A stretch of DNA of 64,000 nt from Xanthobacteraceae bacterium (GTDB lineage: Bacteria; Pseudomonadota; Alphaproteobacteria; Rhizobiales; Xanthobacteraceae), in contig JAQGJU010000099.1 of NCBI GenBank assembly GCA_028290465.1, positions 26,363 through 90,362 on the forward strand, written 5' to 3'. The stretch's first letter is position 1, and every line of letters begins with the position of its first letter. The notes beneath the pieces are model-generated. The model ran no database searches, was not told the DNA's origin, and was given only the letters and a program-made list of their open reading frames with translations. This document shows positions 55,937 through 64,000 of this stretch, piece by piece. The position numbers and the translations under genes were made by a program.

Positions 55937-57436
55937 CTATACGACCGCCGACGACAGGCTGCGTTCCGGCGACACCACATTGCGCAGCACATGGGCCAGG
56001 CGGCTCGCGCCCTCCTCGTAATCCTTTGGGTCGGTGAGGCCAAACGCAATACGCAGCGCGCTCGGCCGTTCAGGCCGGAAACTGAAACTGTCCGCGACCG
56101 CAAAGGCGACGCCGCGGCGCACCGCGTTGAAATACACCTCGCGCGCATTGATTTCGCCGGGCAATTCGAGCCACAGATTGAGCCCGCCGTCCGGCAGCGA
56201 AAGATGGCCATAGGAGCTGAGCGCGCCGGTCAGGATCGCGTAGAGCTTCTCCTGCCGCGCGCCATACCCGGCGCACAGGCGCCTGAGGTAGCCAAGCCAA
56301 TCGGTGCGCCGCAGATAGTCGGCGAGCGCGCCTTGCAGCAAGGCCGGAGATTGCAGGTCGGTGGTGGCCTTGATCTCGAGGCATGCGTTCAAATCGCCGC
56401 GCGGCGGCAGCAGGAAGCCGAGGCGCACGCCGGGGATGAATGTCTTGCCGAAGCCGCGCGTGTAATAGACGACCTCGTCGCCGCCGGGCAGCGCGCGCAA
56501 CGGCGGCAGCGCCACGCCACGGAAGCGCAGTTCGGGGCCTGGATCGTCTTCCAAAATCGGCACGCCGCTCTCATGTGCCAAGGCCACCAAGCCGCGACGC
56601 TGGTTGAGCGGAACGCTGTGTCCGGTCGGATTTTGGAACGTCGGATTGATGATGATGAGCCGCGGACTATGCTTGCGGATCGCCTCGGCAACCTCGTCGA
56701 GGTCGAAGCCGTTCGCGCCGAAACGCAAAGGAATCGGTACCGCGCCAGCCGCGCGGACCACATTGATGGCGCCGAAATAGGCCGGCTGTTCCAGGATCAC
56801 GCGATCGCCGCGCGCCAGCAAATGGCGGGCTACGATGTCCATGCCTTGCTGACCGCCCGAAGTGACCATCAGATTGTCGGCGCGAGTCGTGATGCCGTGC
56901 TGGGCCAGGAACGGCAGCAGCGCTTCGCGTAGTTCCTCGCGACCGGCCGGCGGATCGTAGCGGAAATATTCAGCGGCCCCGCGCGATAGCGAATCCTGCA
57001 GGCATTGCGCGAACGCGGCTGCATCCGACATCTCGACCGAGGGATAATTGCCAGTGAAGGCGATCACGCCCGGTGCGCGCGCCAGTTCGAACAAGCGGCT
57101 GCTGATGCCGCCTGGATCTAGGGTGAGGTCGTCGGCGGCAGGCGCGCGTCCGTTGGCTGGAGCGCGTCCAGGCCGGCTGACAAAGGAGCCGCTGCCCGCC
57201 CGCGCGATGATGAAGCCGCGCTCGGCAAGTTCGCGATAGGCGCGTGCAACGGTCATCGGATTGATCGACCGTTCCTTGGCCAATTGACGCACGGTCGGCA
57301 ATCGCGCGCCATCCTTCAACTTGCCGGCCGCGATCTTGGCGGCGAATTCGTCACGGATGCGCGCGTAAATCGGGGCGTTGTCGCCGGTCTCGGCGGCGGC
57401 GTTGGCCCGCGGGCGGTTCTGACGTTTGCGAGCCAT
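55937..57436 (-). CDS. MocR/GntR-aminotransferase regulator
   Basis: 499 residues. An N-terminal GntR winged helix (LPTVRQLAKERSINPMTVARAYRELAERGFI) is followed by a class I aminotransferase fold with the PLP lysine in YYTRGFGKTFIPGVRLGF and NPTFQNPTGHSVPLNQR. MocR regulators use PLP as a ligand-sensing cofactor. It is divergent from the permease operon and starts in the shared region with ATACAA repeats, so it probably controls both sides. Confidence 0.92.
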   Translation of the reverse strand: MARKRQNRPRANAAAETGDNAPIYARIRDEFAAKIAAGKLKDGARLPTVRQLAKERSINPMTVARAYRELAERGFIIARAGSGSFVSRPGRAPANGRAPAADDLTLDPGGISSRLFELARAPGVIAFTGNYPSVEMSDAAAFAQCLQDSLSRGAAEYFRYDPPAGREELREALLPFLAQHGITTRADNLMVTSGGQQGMDIVARHLLARGDRVILEQPAYFGAINVVRAAGAVPIPLRFGANGFDLDEVAEAIRKHSPRLIIINPTFQNPTGHSVPLNQRRGLVALAHESGVPILEDDPGPELRFRGVALPPLRALPGGDEVVYYTRGFGKTFIPGVRLGFLLPPRGDLNACLEIKATTDLQSPALLQGALADYLRRTDWLGYLRRLCAGYGARQEKLYAILTGALSSYGHLSLPDGGLNLWLELPGEINAREVYFNAVRRGVAFAVADSFSFRPERPSALRIAFGLTDPKDYEEGASRLAHVLRNVVSPERSLSSAVV

Positions 57437-57706
57437 TTAAAATCCGACGCAGCCGGCCGTCCCTGATTGTATCGGTCAATTAATAATACAAATTAGCGGT
57501 GTCGCCAAGTGTTTCACTGATCGTCCTGCCGGCAAAGGCGTCTACGCGTTGCTGAAAACTTCAGCCAATGTTGCCGAAAATATCGGCTCTCTACCGGGTG
57601 ATTTCAGGCAGGTCGGCGAATGTCGTGGAAATGCATTGCTCCTTCTCTGGCATGAATCTTGATACAAGTGCACCGACAGACACATTTAGGAAATTGTAGT
57701 AATACA
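57437..57706. promoter_or_regulatory. Divergent region with ATACAA/TTGTAT repeats
   Basis: 270 bp with no gene. The hexamer ATACAA occurs on the plus strand at 57,486, 57,663 (as gatacaag, five of six bases) and 57,702, and as TTGTAT at 57,467. TTGTA-GTAA-TACAA at 57,694-57,707 is a palindrome touching the permease ATG. These are candidate MocR sites; repeats near a MocR start are typical. Confidence 0.45.
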
Positions 57707-58360
57707 ATGGACTTTCAGCTCGACATCTTCCTGGCCGCGCTACCGTCGCTGCTGCGTGGCGCGAAGGTTTCCGCCGGTCTGGCGCTGGTGTCGATTTTGC
57801 TGGGCTTCGTCATCGGCATTATCGGCGGCGTCTGCCGCATCTCGCGCAATCCGGTGCTGCGCTACGGCGCGCTTGGTTATGTCACGGTGATGCGCTGCGT
57901 GCCGCTGCTGGTCACGCTGATGTTCCTCTATTACGGCCTGCCGTCGGCCGGCATCCTGCTGGAGCCTTACACCGTCGCGATCCTCGCGCTGTCGGCGGTG
58001 AACGGCGCTTACGTTACTGAGATCATCCGAGCCGGCATCCTGTCGATCGATCTCGGCCAGATGCGCGCCGCGCGTTCGCTTGGCATGTCCTATTCGCAGG
58101 CCATGCGCCGCATCATCCTGCCGCAGGCGGTGCGCCGCGTGCTGCCGCCGATTACTAACGAGTCGCTGACGCTGGTGAAGAACACGGCGCTGGTCTCGAC
58201 CATCACCATCTCCGATCTGTTGCGCTCCGGCCTCGAGGTGATGACCTGGAAGGCCAACACCTTCAGCCCCTTCGCCGGCGTGGCGCTGATCTATATTTTG
58301 ATGACCTTGCCGCTGGTCTGGCTGAACAGCGCGCTTGAAACAAGGTACCGGATCCGATGA
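57707..58360 (+). CDS. Amino-acid-type ABC transporter permease
   Basis: 217 residues from ATG 57,707 (a longer TTG-like start at 57,659 is unlikely). HisM/GlnP-type membrane fold with LGQMRAARSLGMSYSQAMRRIILPQAVRRVLPP, the EAA loop. It works with the ATPase at 59,700 and binding protein at 60,604. Only one permease gene is present, so it may form a homodimer. It overlaps the amidohydrolase ATG. Confidence 0.92.
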   Translation: MDFQLDIFLAALPSLLRGAKVSAGLALVSILLGFVIGIIGGVCRISRNPVLRYGALGYVTVMRCVPLLVTLMFLYYGLPSAGILLEPYTVAILALSAVNGAYVTEIIRAGILSIDLGQMRAARSLGMSYSQAMRRIILPQAVRRVLPPITNESLTLVKNTALVSTITISDLLRSGLEVMTWKANTFSPFAGVALIYILMTLPLVWLNSALETRYRIR

Positions 58361-59703
58361 CGTCGGTGCCCGCCGATCTGCTCGTTACCAACGTGACCAT
58401 TGCCGCGCCGTCGACCGGATGGGTGCCCACGGCCGGCTGGCTTGCCTGCCGCGACGGCCGCATTACCGGATTCGGCAGGATCGGCGACATCGCGCCGCGC
58501 GCCGTCAAGGCCATCGACGGCGAAGGCGGCCTTGTGTTGCCGGGCCTGCGCAACGGGCACACCCATGGCAGCGAAATTCTGGCGCGTGGCGTGGCCGACG
58601 GCCTTGAGCTTGCCGACTGGCTGGCCGAGGTGTGGCCGCGTCTCGATGCGCTGACGCCGGAACAGATGGCGATTGCCGTGCGCTTCGGCGCGCTGTTGTC
58701 GATCCGCTGCGGCATCACGTCCATGGTCGATCACATGCGCCGCAATCCGATGTCCGACGAGGTCATCGAGGCGGCGGCGGCGGCTTACGAATCCGTCGGG
58801 ATGCGGGCGCTGATTTCCGTCATGGTGCGCGACCGTGCCGGCGCCAATCATCGGTCGGTCGGGGCGGGGCATCTGGGCGCACCCGAGCCGGCGCATCGCC
58901 AGCTGGCGCGCATTGCCGCGGCCGCGCAAAGGCTCGCGTCGGATCGCATCGGCATCGGCGTCGGGCCGTCGGCATCGGTGCGATGTACCGACGAGATGCT
59001 GTCAGGTGTTGCATCGCTGTCGCGGGACAGCGGCCTGCCGATTCATGTGCATGCGGCGGAATCGGCCGCCGAGGTCGCCGACGAGCGGCGCGATTTCGGC
59101 ATGACATCGTTCGAACGTATGGAGCGTCTCGGCATGCTGGGCCGGCGCACCGCCTGTGCGCACTGCGTGTGGCTGGAGCCGCGGGACATCGAAATCCTGG
59201 CCGGCACCGGCAGCGTCGTCGTGCACAATCCGGTTTCCAATCTGCGGCTCAAATCGGGCATTGCCGACCTGCCGGGCCTGCGGGCCGGAGGCGTCGAGGT
59301 TGCGATCGGCACCGACGGCGCCGCCAGCAATGACGGCGTCGATGTCTGGGAGGCGCTGAAATTCGCCGCGCTGCTGCCGCGCCGGAATGCCGGCACCGCG
59401 GCCATGCCGGGGAGTATCGCGTTGCTCGACATGGTGACGACCAGCGGCGCCGCGGCACTCGGCGGCCGTGGCGTTCCTTTCGAGGTCGGATCGCCGGCTG
59501 ACTTCTGCCTTTATCCGGCGGCCGAGGCGCCGATCGGCAATGATGACAGCTTTGCTGCCGCGCTGGTGCTGTCCGTTCCGCGCCGGCCGTCGCACGTCGT
59601 GATCGGTGGCGCGCTCGTTCTGGAACAGGGCGCCTTCCTGCATGTCGACGAGGCCGAGACCGCTCGGCAGGCAAGACATCTCGCCCGGGAGTTGATGGCA
59701 TGA
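58357..59703 (+). CDS. Amidohydrolase (cytosine/guanine deaminase-like)
   Basis: 448 residues. [13 protein letters not shown] has the metal Hx[16 protein letters not shown] a further His, AHCVWLEP a third, and [16 protein letters not shown] the catalytic Asp. It lies between the permease and the ATPase genes of an ABC importer, overlapping both by 4 nt, so it almost certainly acts on the imported compound. Distinct from the 54,471 enzyme. Confidence 0.88.
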   Translation: MTSVPADLLVTNVTIAAPSTGWVPTAGWLACRDGRITGFGRIGDIAPRAVKAIDGEGGLVLPGLRNGHTHGSEILARGVADGLELADWLAEVWPRLDALTPEQMAIAVRFGALLSIRCGITSMVDHMRRNPMSDEVIEAAAAAYESVGMRALISVMVRDRAGANHRSVGAGHLGAPEPAHRQLARIAAAAQRLASDRIGIGVGPSASVRCTDEMLSGVASLSRDSGLPIHVHAAESAAEVADERRDFGMTSFERMERLGMLGRRTACAHCVWLEPRDIEILAGTGSVVVHNPVSNLRLKSGIADLPGLRAGGVEVAIGTDGAASNDGVDVWEALKFAALLPRRNAGTAAMPGSIALLDMVTTSGAAALGGRGVPFEVGSPADFCLYPAAEAPIGNDDSFAAALVLSVPRRPSHVVIGGALVLEQGAFLHVDEAETARQARHLARELMA

Positions 59704-60518
59704 CCGGCGCATTGGCGTCTTCGGCCGACATGCCGGTGGTCATTCGCCGACTCTGGAAGAGCTTCGGCAGCAACGAAGTGCTGAAAGGCATCTCGTTGTC
59801 AGTCGAGCGCGGCGAGGTGGTCGCCATCATTGGTCCGAGCGGCTCGGGCAAGAGCACGCTGCTTCAGTGTATCAATTTCATGGAGCCATTCGACGAGGGC
59901 GACGTACTCATCGACGGCCGGCCCATCGGACTGATTCATAGCACCGGCGGCATCCGCAGGCGCATGTCGGAAAGGGATCTCAACAAGCTGCGCCGCGAGA
60001 TCGGCATCGTCTTCCAGCAGTATAATCTCTTTCCGCACCTCACCGTGCTGGCCAATATAATCGAGGCGCCGGTGCATGTGCTGGGCCTGCCGCGCGCCGA
60101 AGCGATCGAGCGTGCCCGCTTTCAACTCCGGAAAGTCGGCCTTCACGGCAAAGAAGATGCCTTTCCCGGTGAATTGTCTGGCGGCCAGCAACAGCGCGTC
60201 GCCATCGCGCGGGCGCTGGCGATGCAGCCCAAAGTGATGCTGTTCGACGAGGTCACGTCTGCGCTTGATCCCGAACTGGTCGGCGAGGTGCTGGCCTCCA
60301 TGCGGCTTCTGGCCGAAGAAGGCATGACGATGATCGTCGTCACGCACGAGATGGCCTTCGCCCGCGAGGTCGCCGACCGCGTCATCTTCATGGACGGCGG
60401 CATGATTGTCGAATCCGGCGATCCCAGGGAGTTCTTCTCCAACCCTCAGCACGAACGCAGCAAGGCGTTTCTCAAGCGCCTGCTGTCGCACGGAGATGAC
60501 ACGCAAGATGCGGCCTAG
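59700..60518 (+). CDS. Amino-acid-type ABC transporter ATPase
   Basis: 272 residues. Walker [11 protein letters not shown]-loop [13 protein letters not shown], signature [17 protein letters not shown], Walker [15 protein letters not shown]. HisP/GlnQ family. It energises the permease at 57,707. Confidence 0.95.
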   Translation: MTGALASSADMPVVIRRLWKSFGSNEVLKGISLSVERGEVVAIIGPSGSGKSTLLQCINFMEPFDEGDVLIDGRPIGLIHSTGGIRRRMSERDLNKLRREIGIVFQQYNLFPHLTVLANIIEAPVHVLGLPRAEAIERARFQLRKVGLHGKEDAFPGELSGGQQQRVAIARALAMQPKVMLFDEVTSALDPELVGEVLASMRLLAEEGMTMIVVTHEMAFAREVADRVIFMDGGMIVESGDPREFFSNPQHERSKAFLKRLLSHGDDTQDAA

Positions 60519-60603
60519 GGAGCAAGCAGAATCGACTTTTCAACGTTGCCCGAAAGCCGCCACTGCCAATTGACCTTCCCAGTTCATCGAGGAGAGCCAT
60601 GCC

Positions 60604-61377
60604 ATGAAGATGTTTACCCGCAGACATGCGATCGCCGGACTCGTTGCCCTGACCGCGTTCGGCACGCCCGGACTCGCCGCGGCCGCCGACACGCTGGCCA
60701 CCATCAAGGAAAAAGGCGTGATGACCGCCGGCAACAGCGCCTCCTATCCGCCGTTCGAGTTCATGGCGGACGGCAAGCTCACCGGCTTCGACGTCGATCT
60801 GGCCAACGAACTAGGCAAGCGCATGGGCGTGCGGGTCGAATTTACCATCGTCGACTTCAAGGGCATCGTGGCGGCTCTGGTCGCCAAGCGCACCGACATC
60901 TTGATCTCGGCGATCACGAAGACGCCGGAGCGGGCGCAGCAGATCGCGTTCTCCGAGCCTTATTACAATGCCGGCATCGGCGCCGCTGTCCTCAAGAACA
61001 GCGGAATCAGTAAGCCGGAAGACCTCAAGGGCAAGACCGTCGGCCTACAGATCGGATCGAGCGGCGAGCGTTTCGCCAAGACCGAACTGAAAGACTACAT
61101 CGGCAACGCCAAGCTGTACGACGACTTCGTTCTGGCGGTGAACGACCTCAAGAACAAGCGGGTCGATGCGGTGATCAATCCGTTGCCGACGCTGCGCTAC
61201 AACACCAAAAACCAGGCCGACATCACGGTAACTGAGACCTGGAACCAGAGCGAGGTCGGCATCAATACCCGAAAGGAAGACATCGAACTGATGGCCGAGA
61301 TCAACAAGCATCTGACCGCCATGAAGGCTGACGGCTTCCTCGCGTCGCTCGACAAGAAATGGTTCGGCGCGAGCTGA
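60604..61377 (+). CDS. Amino-acid-type ABC substrate-binding protein
   Basis: 257 residues. Signal peptide (RRHAIAGLVALTAFGTPGLAAA), then the SBP_bac_3 fold: NSASYPPFEFMADGKLTGFDVDLA and DLKGKTVGLQIGSSGE. The ligand is not visible, but the operon links it to amidohydrolase substrates. GAGGAGAG precedes the ATG. Confidence 0.93.
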   Translation: MKMFTRRHAIAGLVALTAFGTPGLAAAADTLATIKEKGVMTAGNSASYPPFEFMADGKLTGFDVDLANELGKRMGVRVEFTIVDFKGIVAALVAKRTDILISAITKTPERAQQIAFSEPYYNAGIGAAVLKNSGISKPEDLKGKTVGLQIGSSGERFAKTELKDYIGNAKLYDDFVLAVNDLKNKRVDAVINPLPTLRYNTKNQADITVTETWNQSEVGINTRKEDIELMAEINKHLTAMKADGFLASLDKKWFGAS

Positions 61378-61449
61378 CGCTGGTTCTGGGCAGCCGGCGC
61401 TCATCTGCGGCGACGGCTGCCCAGACATCCTGGAATTGGAGTTTCGTCA

Positions 61450-62895
61450 ATGTCTGAGAACACCGAGGGACTGTCGGCTTTGGCCGCGCGCGTGCGCACT
61501 GAGCTGGATATGCTCGCTTATCCGGCGGCGCCCTGGGTGAAGCCGCGCGATCACGTCAACGGCGATCCCGTGCTCGACGTCCTGATCGTCGGCGGCGGAC
61601 AATCGGGCCTCACGGTCGCCAACGGTCTCATGCGCGAGGGCGTCACCAACATCCTGTGCCTCGACCGCAACCCGGCTGGCTACGAGGGTCCGTGGGAGAC
61701 TTTCGCCCGCATGGGTACTCTGCGCACGCCCAAATTCCTGGTTGGCACCGAGCTTGGATTTCCCTCGCTGTCGATCCAGAGCTATTACGTTGCGCGCTGG
61801 GGCCAGGAGGCGTGGGACGCCATTGATCGCGTCCCGCGGACGCATTGGATGGAGTACCTGCGTTGGTATCGGGCCGTGCTCGGCCTGCCGGTACAGAACG
61901 ACACCACGGTGCTGTCGATCGGGCGGGCGCAGGACGGCGCCATTGCCGTCGAGGCCGAGGTCAAGGGCCGGCCCGAGCGCTTTTATGCGCGGCGTATCGT
62001 CCTCGCGACTGGCTATGATGGCTGCGGCGAATGGCGCATCCCGGCGGAGATCTCGTCCGTGGTCGCGCCGGAGCGTGTGTTCCACTCCAACGGCCCGGTC
62101 GATTTCGCGCGGATGCGCGGTAAGCGTGTCGGCGTCCTCGGCCATGGCGCCTCGAGTTTTGACAATGCGGCGCGCGCCCTGTCCGAAGGCGCCCAGAGCG
62201 TCGACCTGTGTTTCCGCCGCGCCAGGCTGCCGCTCGTCAATCCGCATCGCTGGATCGAGTTCGTCGGCTTCCTCAAGCACTTCCCCGACCTGAGCGACCG
62301 AACCCGCTGGCAGGTCAACGTCCACTTCAAGAGAATGGACCAGCCGCCGGCGCGTTGGGGCTTCGCTGCGGCGCATTCTTACGACCGCTTCACCATGCAT
62401 CCGGGTTCGCCATGGCTAAAGCTGGAGCAAAAAATGGACGGCAGCATCGAGGTCGAGACGCCGAAGGGCAGGATGACGTTCGACTATCTCATCTGCGCCA
62501 CCGGCTCGGCGCTCGACTTCGGCCTGCGGCCGGAACTGGCGCTGTTCCGTGACGAGATCCTGCCGTGGCGCGACGTGTTCACGCCGCAGCCCGAGGAAGC
62601 GCATCCGACCTTGGGCTTCTTCCCGTATCTGGGCTCGTATTACGAGTTCAAGTCGCGGGCTGGCGGCGACGAGGAGACTCTGCGGCGCATCTTCGCCTTC
62701 AACTTCTCGGCGATCGTATCGATGGGCCCGCATTCGACATCCGTCAGCGGGCACAAATATTCGGTGCCGCGGGTGCTGCGTGGACTGACGCGGTCGATCA
62801 TGCTGGAGCAGGAGCCGGCGCTGGTTCCCGATCTGACGGCCTATGACGAGAGCGACCTAGACATGCCGCAGGCCCTTGCCACGGCAGCCGAATGA
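61450..62895 (+). CDS. Flavin-containing monooxygenase-like protein
   Basis: 481 residues. FAD site VLIVGGGQSGLTVANGL, NADPH-type site VGVLGHGASSFDNAARAL, and an aromatic-rich middle (WMEYLRWYR). It resembles FMO/Baeyer-Villiger-like oxygenases (TrkA-type flavin proteins). It could hydroxylate or oxygenate the ring before amide cleavage. It is 72 bp after the binding protein in the same direction. Confidence 0.85.
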   Translation: MSENTEGLSALAARVRTELDMLAYPAAPWVKPRDHVNGDPVLDVLIVGGGQSGLTVANGLMREGVTNILCLDRNPAGYEGPWETFARMGTLRTPKFLVGTELGFPSLSIQSYYVARWGQEAWDAIDRVPRTHWMEYLRWYRAVLGLPVQNDTTVLSIGRAQDGAIAVEAEVKGRPERFYARRIVLATGYDGCGEWRIPAEISSVVAPERVFHSNGPVDFARMRGKRVGVLGHGASSFDNAARALSEGAQSVDLCFRRARLPLVNPHRWIEFVGFLKHFPDLSDRTRWQVNVHFKRMDQPPARWGFAAAHSYDRFTMHPGSPWLKLEQKMDGSIEVETPKGRMTFDYLICATGSALDFGLRPELALFRDEILPWRDVFTPQPEEAHPTLGFFPYLGSYYEFKSRAGGDEETLRRIFAFNFSAIVSMGPHSTSVSGHKYSVPRVLRGLTRSIMLEQEPALVPDLTAYDESDLDMPQALATAAE

Positions 62896-62922
62896 ACACA
62901 GTTTAACAAGGAGAAGAACATC

Positions 62923-63459
62923 ATGCACGCATCCGATAGCGACATCGCCAAGACCGATGCTACGGTCCGACCGATCGCCGTCACCCGTCTCACCTCCGAA
63001 TCCTTCGCGCCGTTCGGGACGGTGATCGCCCCGATCGAAGACGGGGTCATGTTCGGACCCAACGATGCGCAACTTGATTTCACGCGCGGCACGCCGCGCT
63101 TCTACATCATGCGCCTGCCGCGAAAGGGGCTGCTGGTCAAGCAGATCACGCGCCATCGCGACGTGACGCAATGCCTCGCGTCGGTCGGCGGCAAGCCCTG
63201 GTTTATCGCCGTGGCGCCGCCCTTGAAGCTCGACGACCCGAAAGCCGAGCCGGCGTTGGCGGACATCAAGGCGTTCAAAATTCCCGGCGACGTGGCCATC
63301 AAACTGCATCGGGGCTCGTGGCATGCCGGCCCGTTTTTCGAAGACGAGGAAATCAGTTTCTTCAATCTTGAGCTTGCCAATACCAATGAGGTCGACCACC
63401 AGAACTGCTATCTGGATCAGAAATACGGCACAGTGCTTGAGTTTGCCGAATCTGCGTGA
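62923..63459 (+). CDS. Ureidoglycolate lyase
   Basis: 178 residues of the AllA cupin family: LTSESFAPFGTVIAP, QITRHRDVTQCLASVGGKPWF, KLHRGSWHAGPFF and FFNLELANTNEVDHQNC. It splits ureidoglycolate to glyoxylate and urea at the end of purine/allantoin breakdown. It is the strongest hint that the cluster degrades a ureide-forming heterocycle. Function on a related ureido acid is possible. Confidence 0.85.
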   Translation: MHASDSDIAKTDATVRPIAVTRLTSESFAPFGTVIAPIEDGVMFGPNDAQLDFTRGTPRFYIMRLPRKGLLVKQITRHRDVTQCLASVGGKPWFIAVAPPLKLDDPKAEPALADIKAFKIPGDVAIKLHRGSWHAGPFFEDEEISFFNLELANTNEVDHQNCYLDQKYGTVLEFAESA

Positions 63460-63593
63460 GTCAAGGCAACTGCAAGCGCGTAGGGGTGATAGGCCATGAC
63501 CATCCGGTACCCGGACCGGCCGGCCATTCCGGATGAGCTTCACGCACTTATGGCGGCCCGCGGCTGCGCGGCCATATCGAACCCTGGCAAGTC

Positions 63594-64000
63594 TCAATGC
63601 CCCTCTTTGCTCTCGCGGGCGTATTGCACCAGCGCCAGGAAGCGATACAGGCCATGCACGAACTTGCCGTAAGGCATGGTGAAGAATAGCGCAAAGACGA
63701 CGCCGAGATGGACGGCCAGCGTGACGCCCATCGCCGGCGTCGCGCGCAGTACGAGCAATAGAAGACCGGTGGCACCGGTCAGCAGCAGCATGACGATAAA
63801 GGCGACATCCATGCCGAAGCGGCTCTCGTCGAGCAGTTCCGGCGCGCGCTTGAACTTGGCGGCGAGCAGGCCGATCGGACCGACGACAAGACCGATGCCG
63901 CCGACCGTACCGAGCACCACCGGCAGGTCCCACCACGGAAAGGGCGCCTCGCGGGCCAGCAGATAGTGATAGAGGGTCGCCACCGTGGTCGAGGCGAAGC
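63594..64000 (-). CDS. tcuB: TcuB-like membrane oxidoreductase subunit, partial
   Basis: The visible frame begins before base 64,000 and ends at 63,594. FASTTVATLYHYLL, LPVVLGTVGGIGLVVGPIGLL and MPYGKFVHGLYRFLALVQYA are the last transmembrane half of TcuB/CitB, a haem- and iron-sulfur-linked partner of the tricarballylate dehydrogenase. The 5' part is outside the window. A different partner flavoprotein may be used here. Confidence 0.8.
   Translation of the reverse strand, partial: FASTTVATLYHYLLAREAPFPWWDLPVVLGTVGGIGLVVGPIGLLAAKFKRAPELLDESRFGMDVAFIVMLLLTGATGLLLLVLRATPAMGVTLAVHLGVVFALFFTMPYGKFVHGLYRFLALVQYARESKEGH

Overview
The window reads as chromosomal DNA of an alphaproteobacterium, probably Hyphomicrobiales near Bradyrhizobium, Rhodopseudomonas or Afipia. 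This is an inference from GC-rich codon use, a Bug-type tripartite tricarboxylate transporter receptor, DUF6538-type integrase remnants, the spelling of a tRNA-Phe 3' end, and the mix of catabolic genes. No rRNA gene, complete tRNA gene or CRISPR array was seen.

1-12,340, integrative element with a defence module. A rightward operon (842-5195) encodes a PfkB-like kinase fused to a deoxyribosyltransferase-like domain, a TIR domain fused to a tRNA-guanine transglycosylase (TGT)-like domain, an HhH glycosylase/OGG-like protein, a QueC-like deazaguanine synthase and a ThsB-like TIR protein. A further TIR gene diverges from it (594 to beyond base 1). TGT-like, OGG-like and QueC-like proteins are the accessory set of type IV CBASS, but no CD-NTase is present and TIR proteins stand in its place. 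This is the best candidate for an undescribed immune system here. Downstream come satellite or prophage genes (TOPRIM/AAA helicase, AlpA regulator, MltR-like, HEPN and hypothetical genes) and a P4-type tyrosine integrase. A 3' fragment of tRNA-Phe at 12,316-12,339 marks the probable right attachment site.

12,424-14,641, graveyard. A frameshifted integrase runs in frame into a broken alpha/beta hydrolase. An intact Crp/Fnr-type regulator and a WrbA remnant follow.

14,890-31,205, protein-quality-control and stress island. It carries HdeD, peroxiredoxin, a DsbA-like thioredoxin, two Hsp20s, Lon, PRC-barrel, DUF5335, BON, DnaK, ClpB, GrpE, CbpA-type DnaJ, CbpM, a rhomboid protease and an SDH/Clp-fold protease. 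Three transcription units are preceded by the same FNR/FixK-like motif, which suggests control by the Crp/Fnr protein at the island's left end.

31,357-52,008, catabolic segment bracketed by two copies of the same integrase 5' end. It holds a truncated resolvase, a Bug receptor/AraC/hydrolase/LVIVD group, IS3 and AraC debris, the MarR-hmgA-fahA homogentisate genes, and a BTAD-PAS regulator diverging from an operon for a carboxylic acid (acyl-CoA ligase, UbiD-like decarboxylase, Liv-type ABC transporter with a fused permease-ATPase, enoyl-CoA hydratase, hydrolase).

52,017-64,000, nitrogen-heterocycle catabolism. Two ABC systems, three amidohydrolases, a flavin monooxygenase, ureidoglycolate lyase and a MocR regulator are arranged around a divergent promoter region. 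The window ends inside a TcuB-like membrane protein gene.
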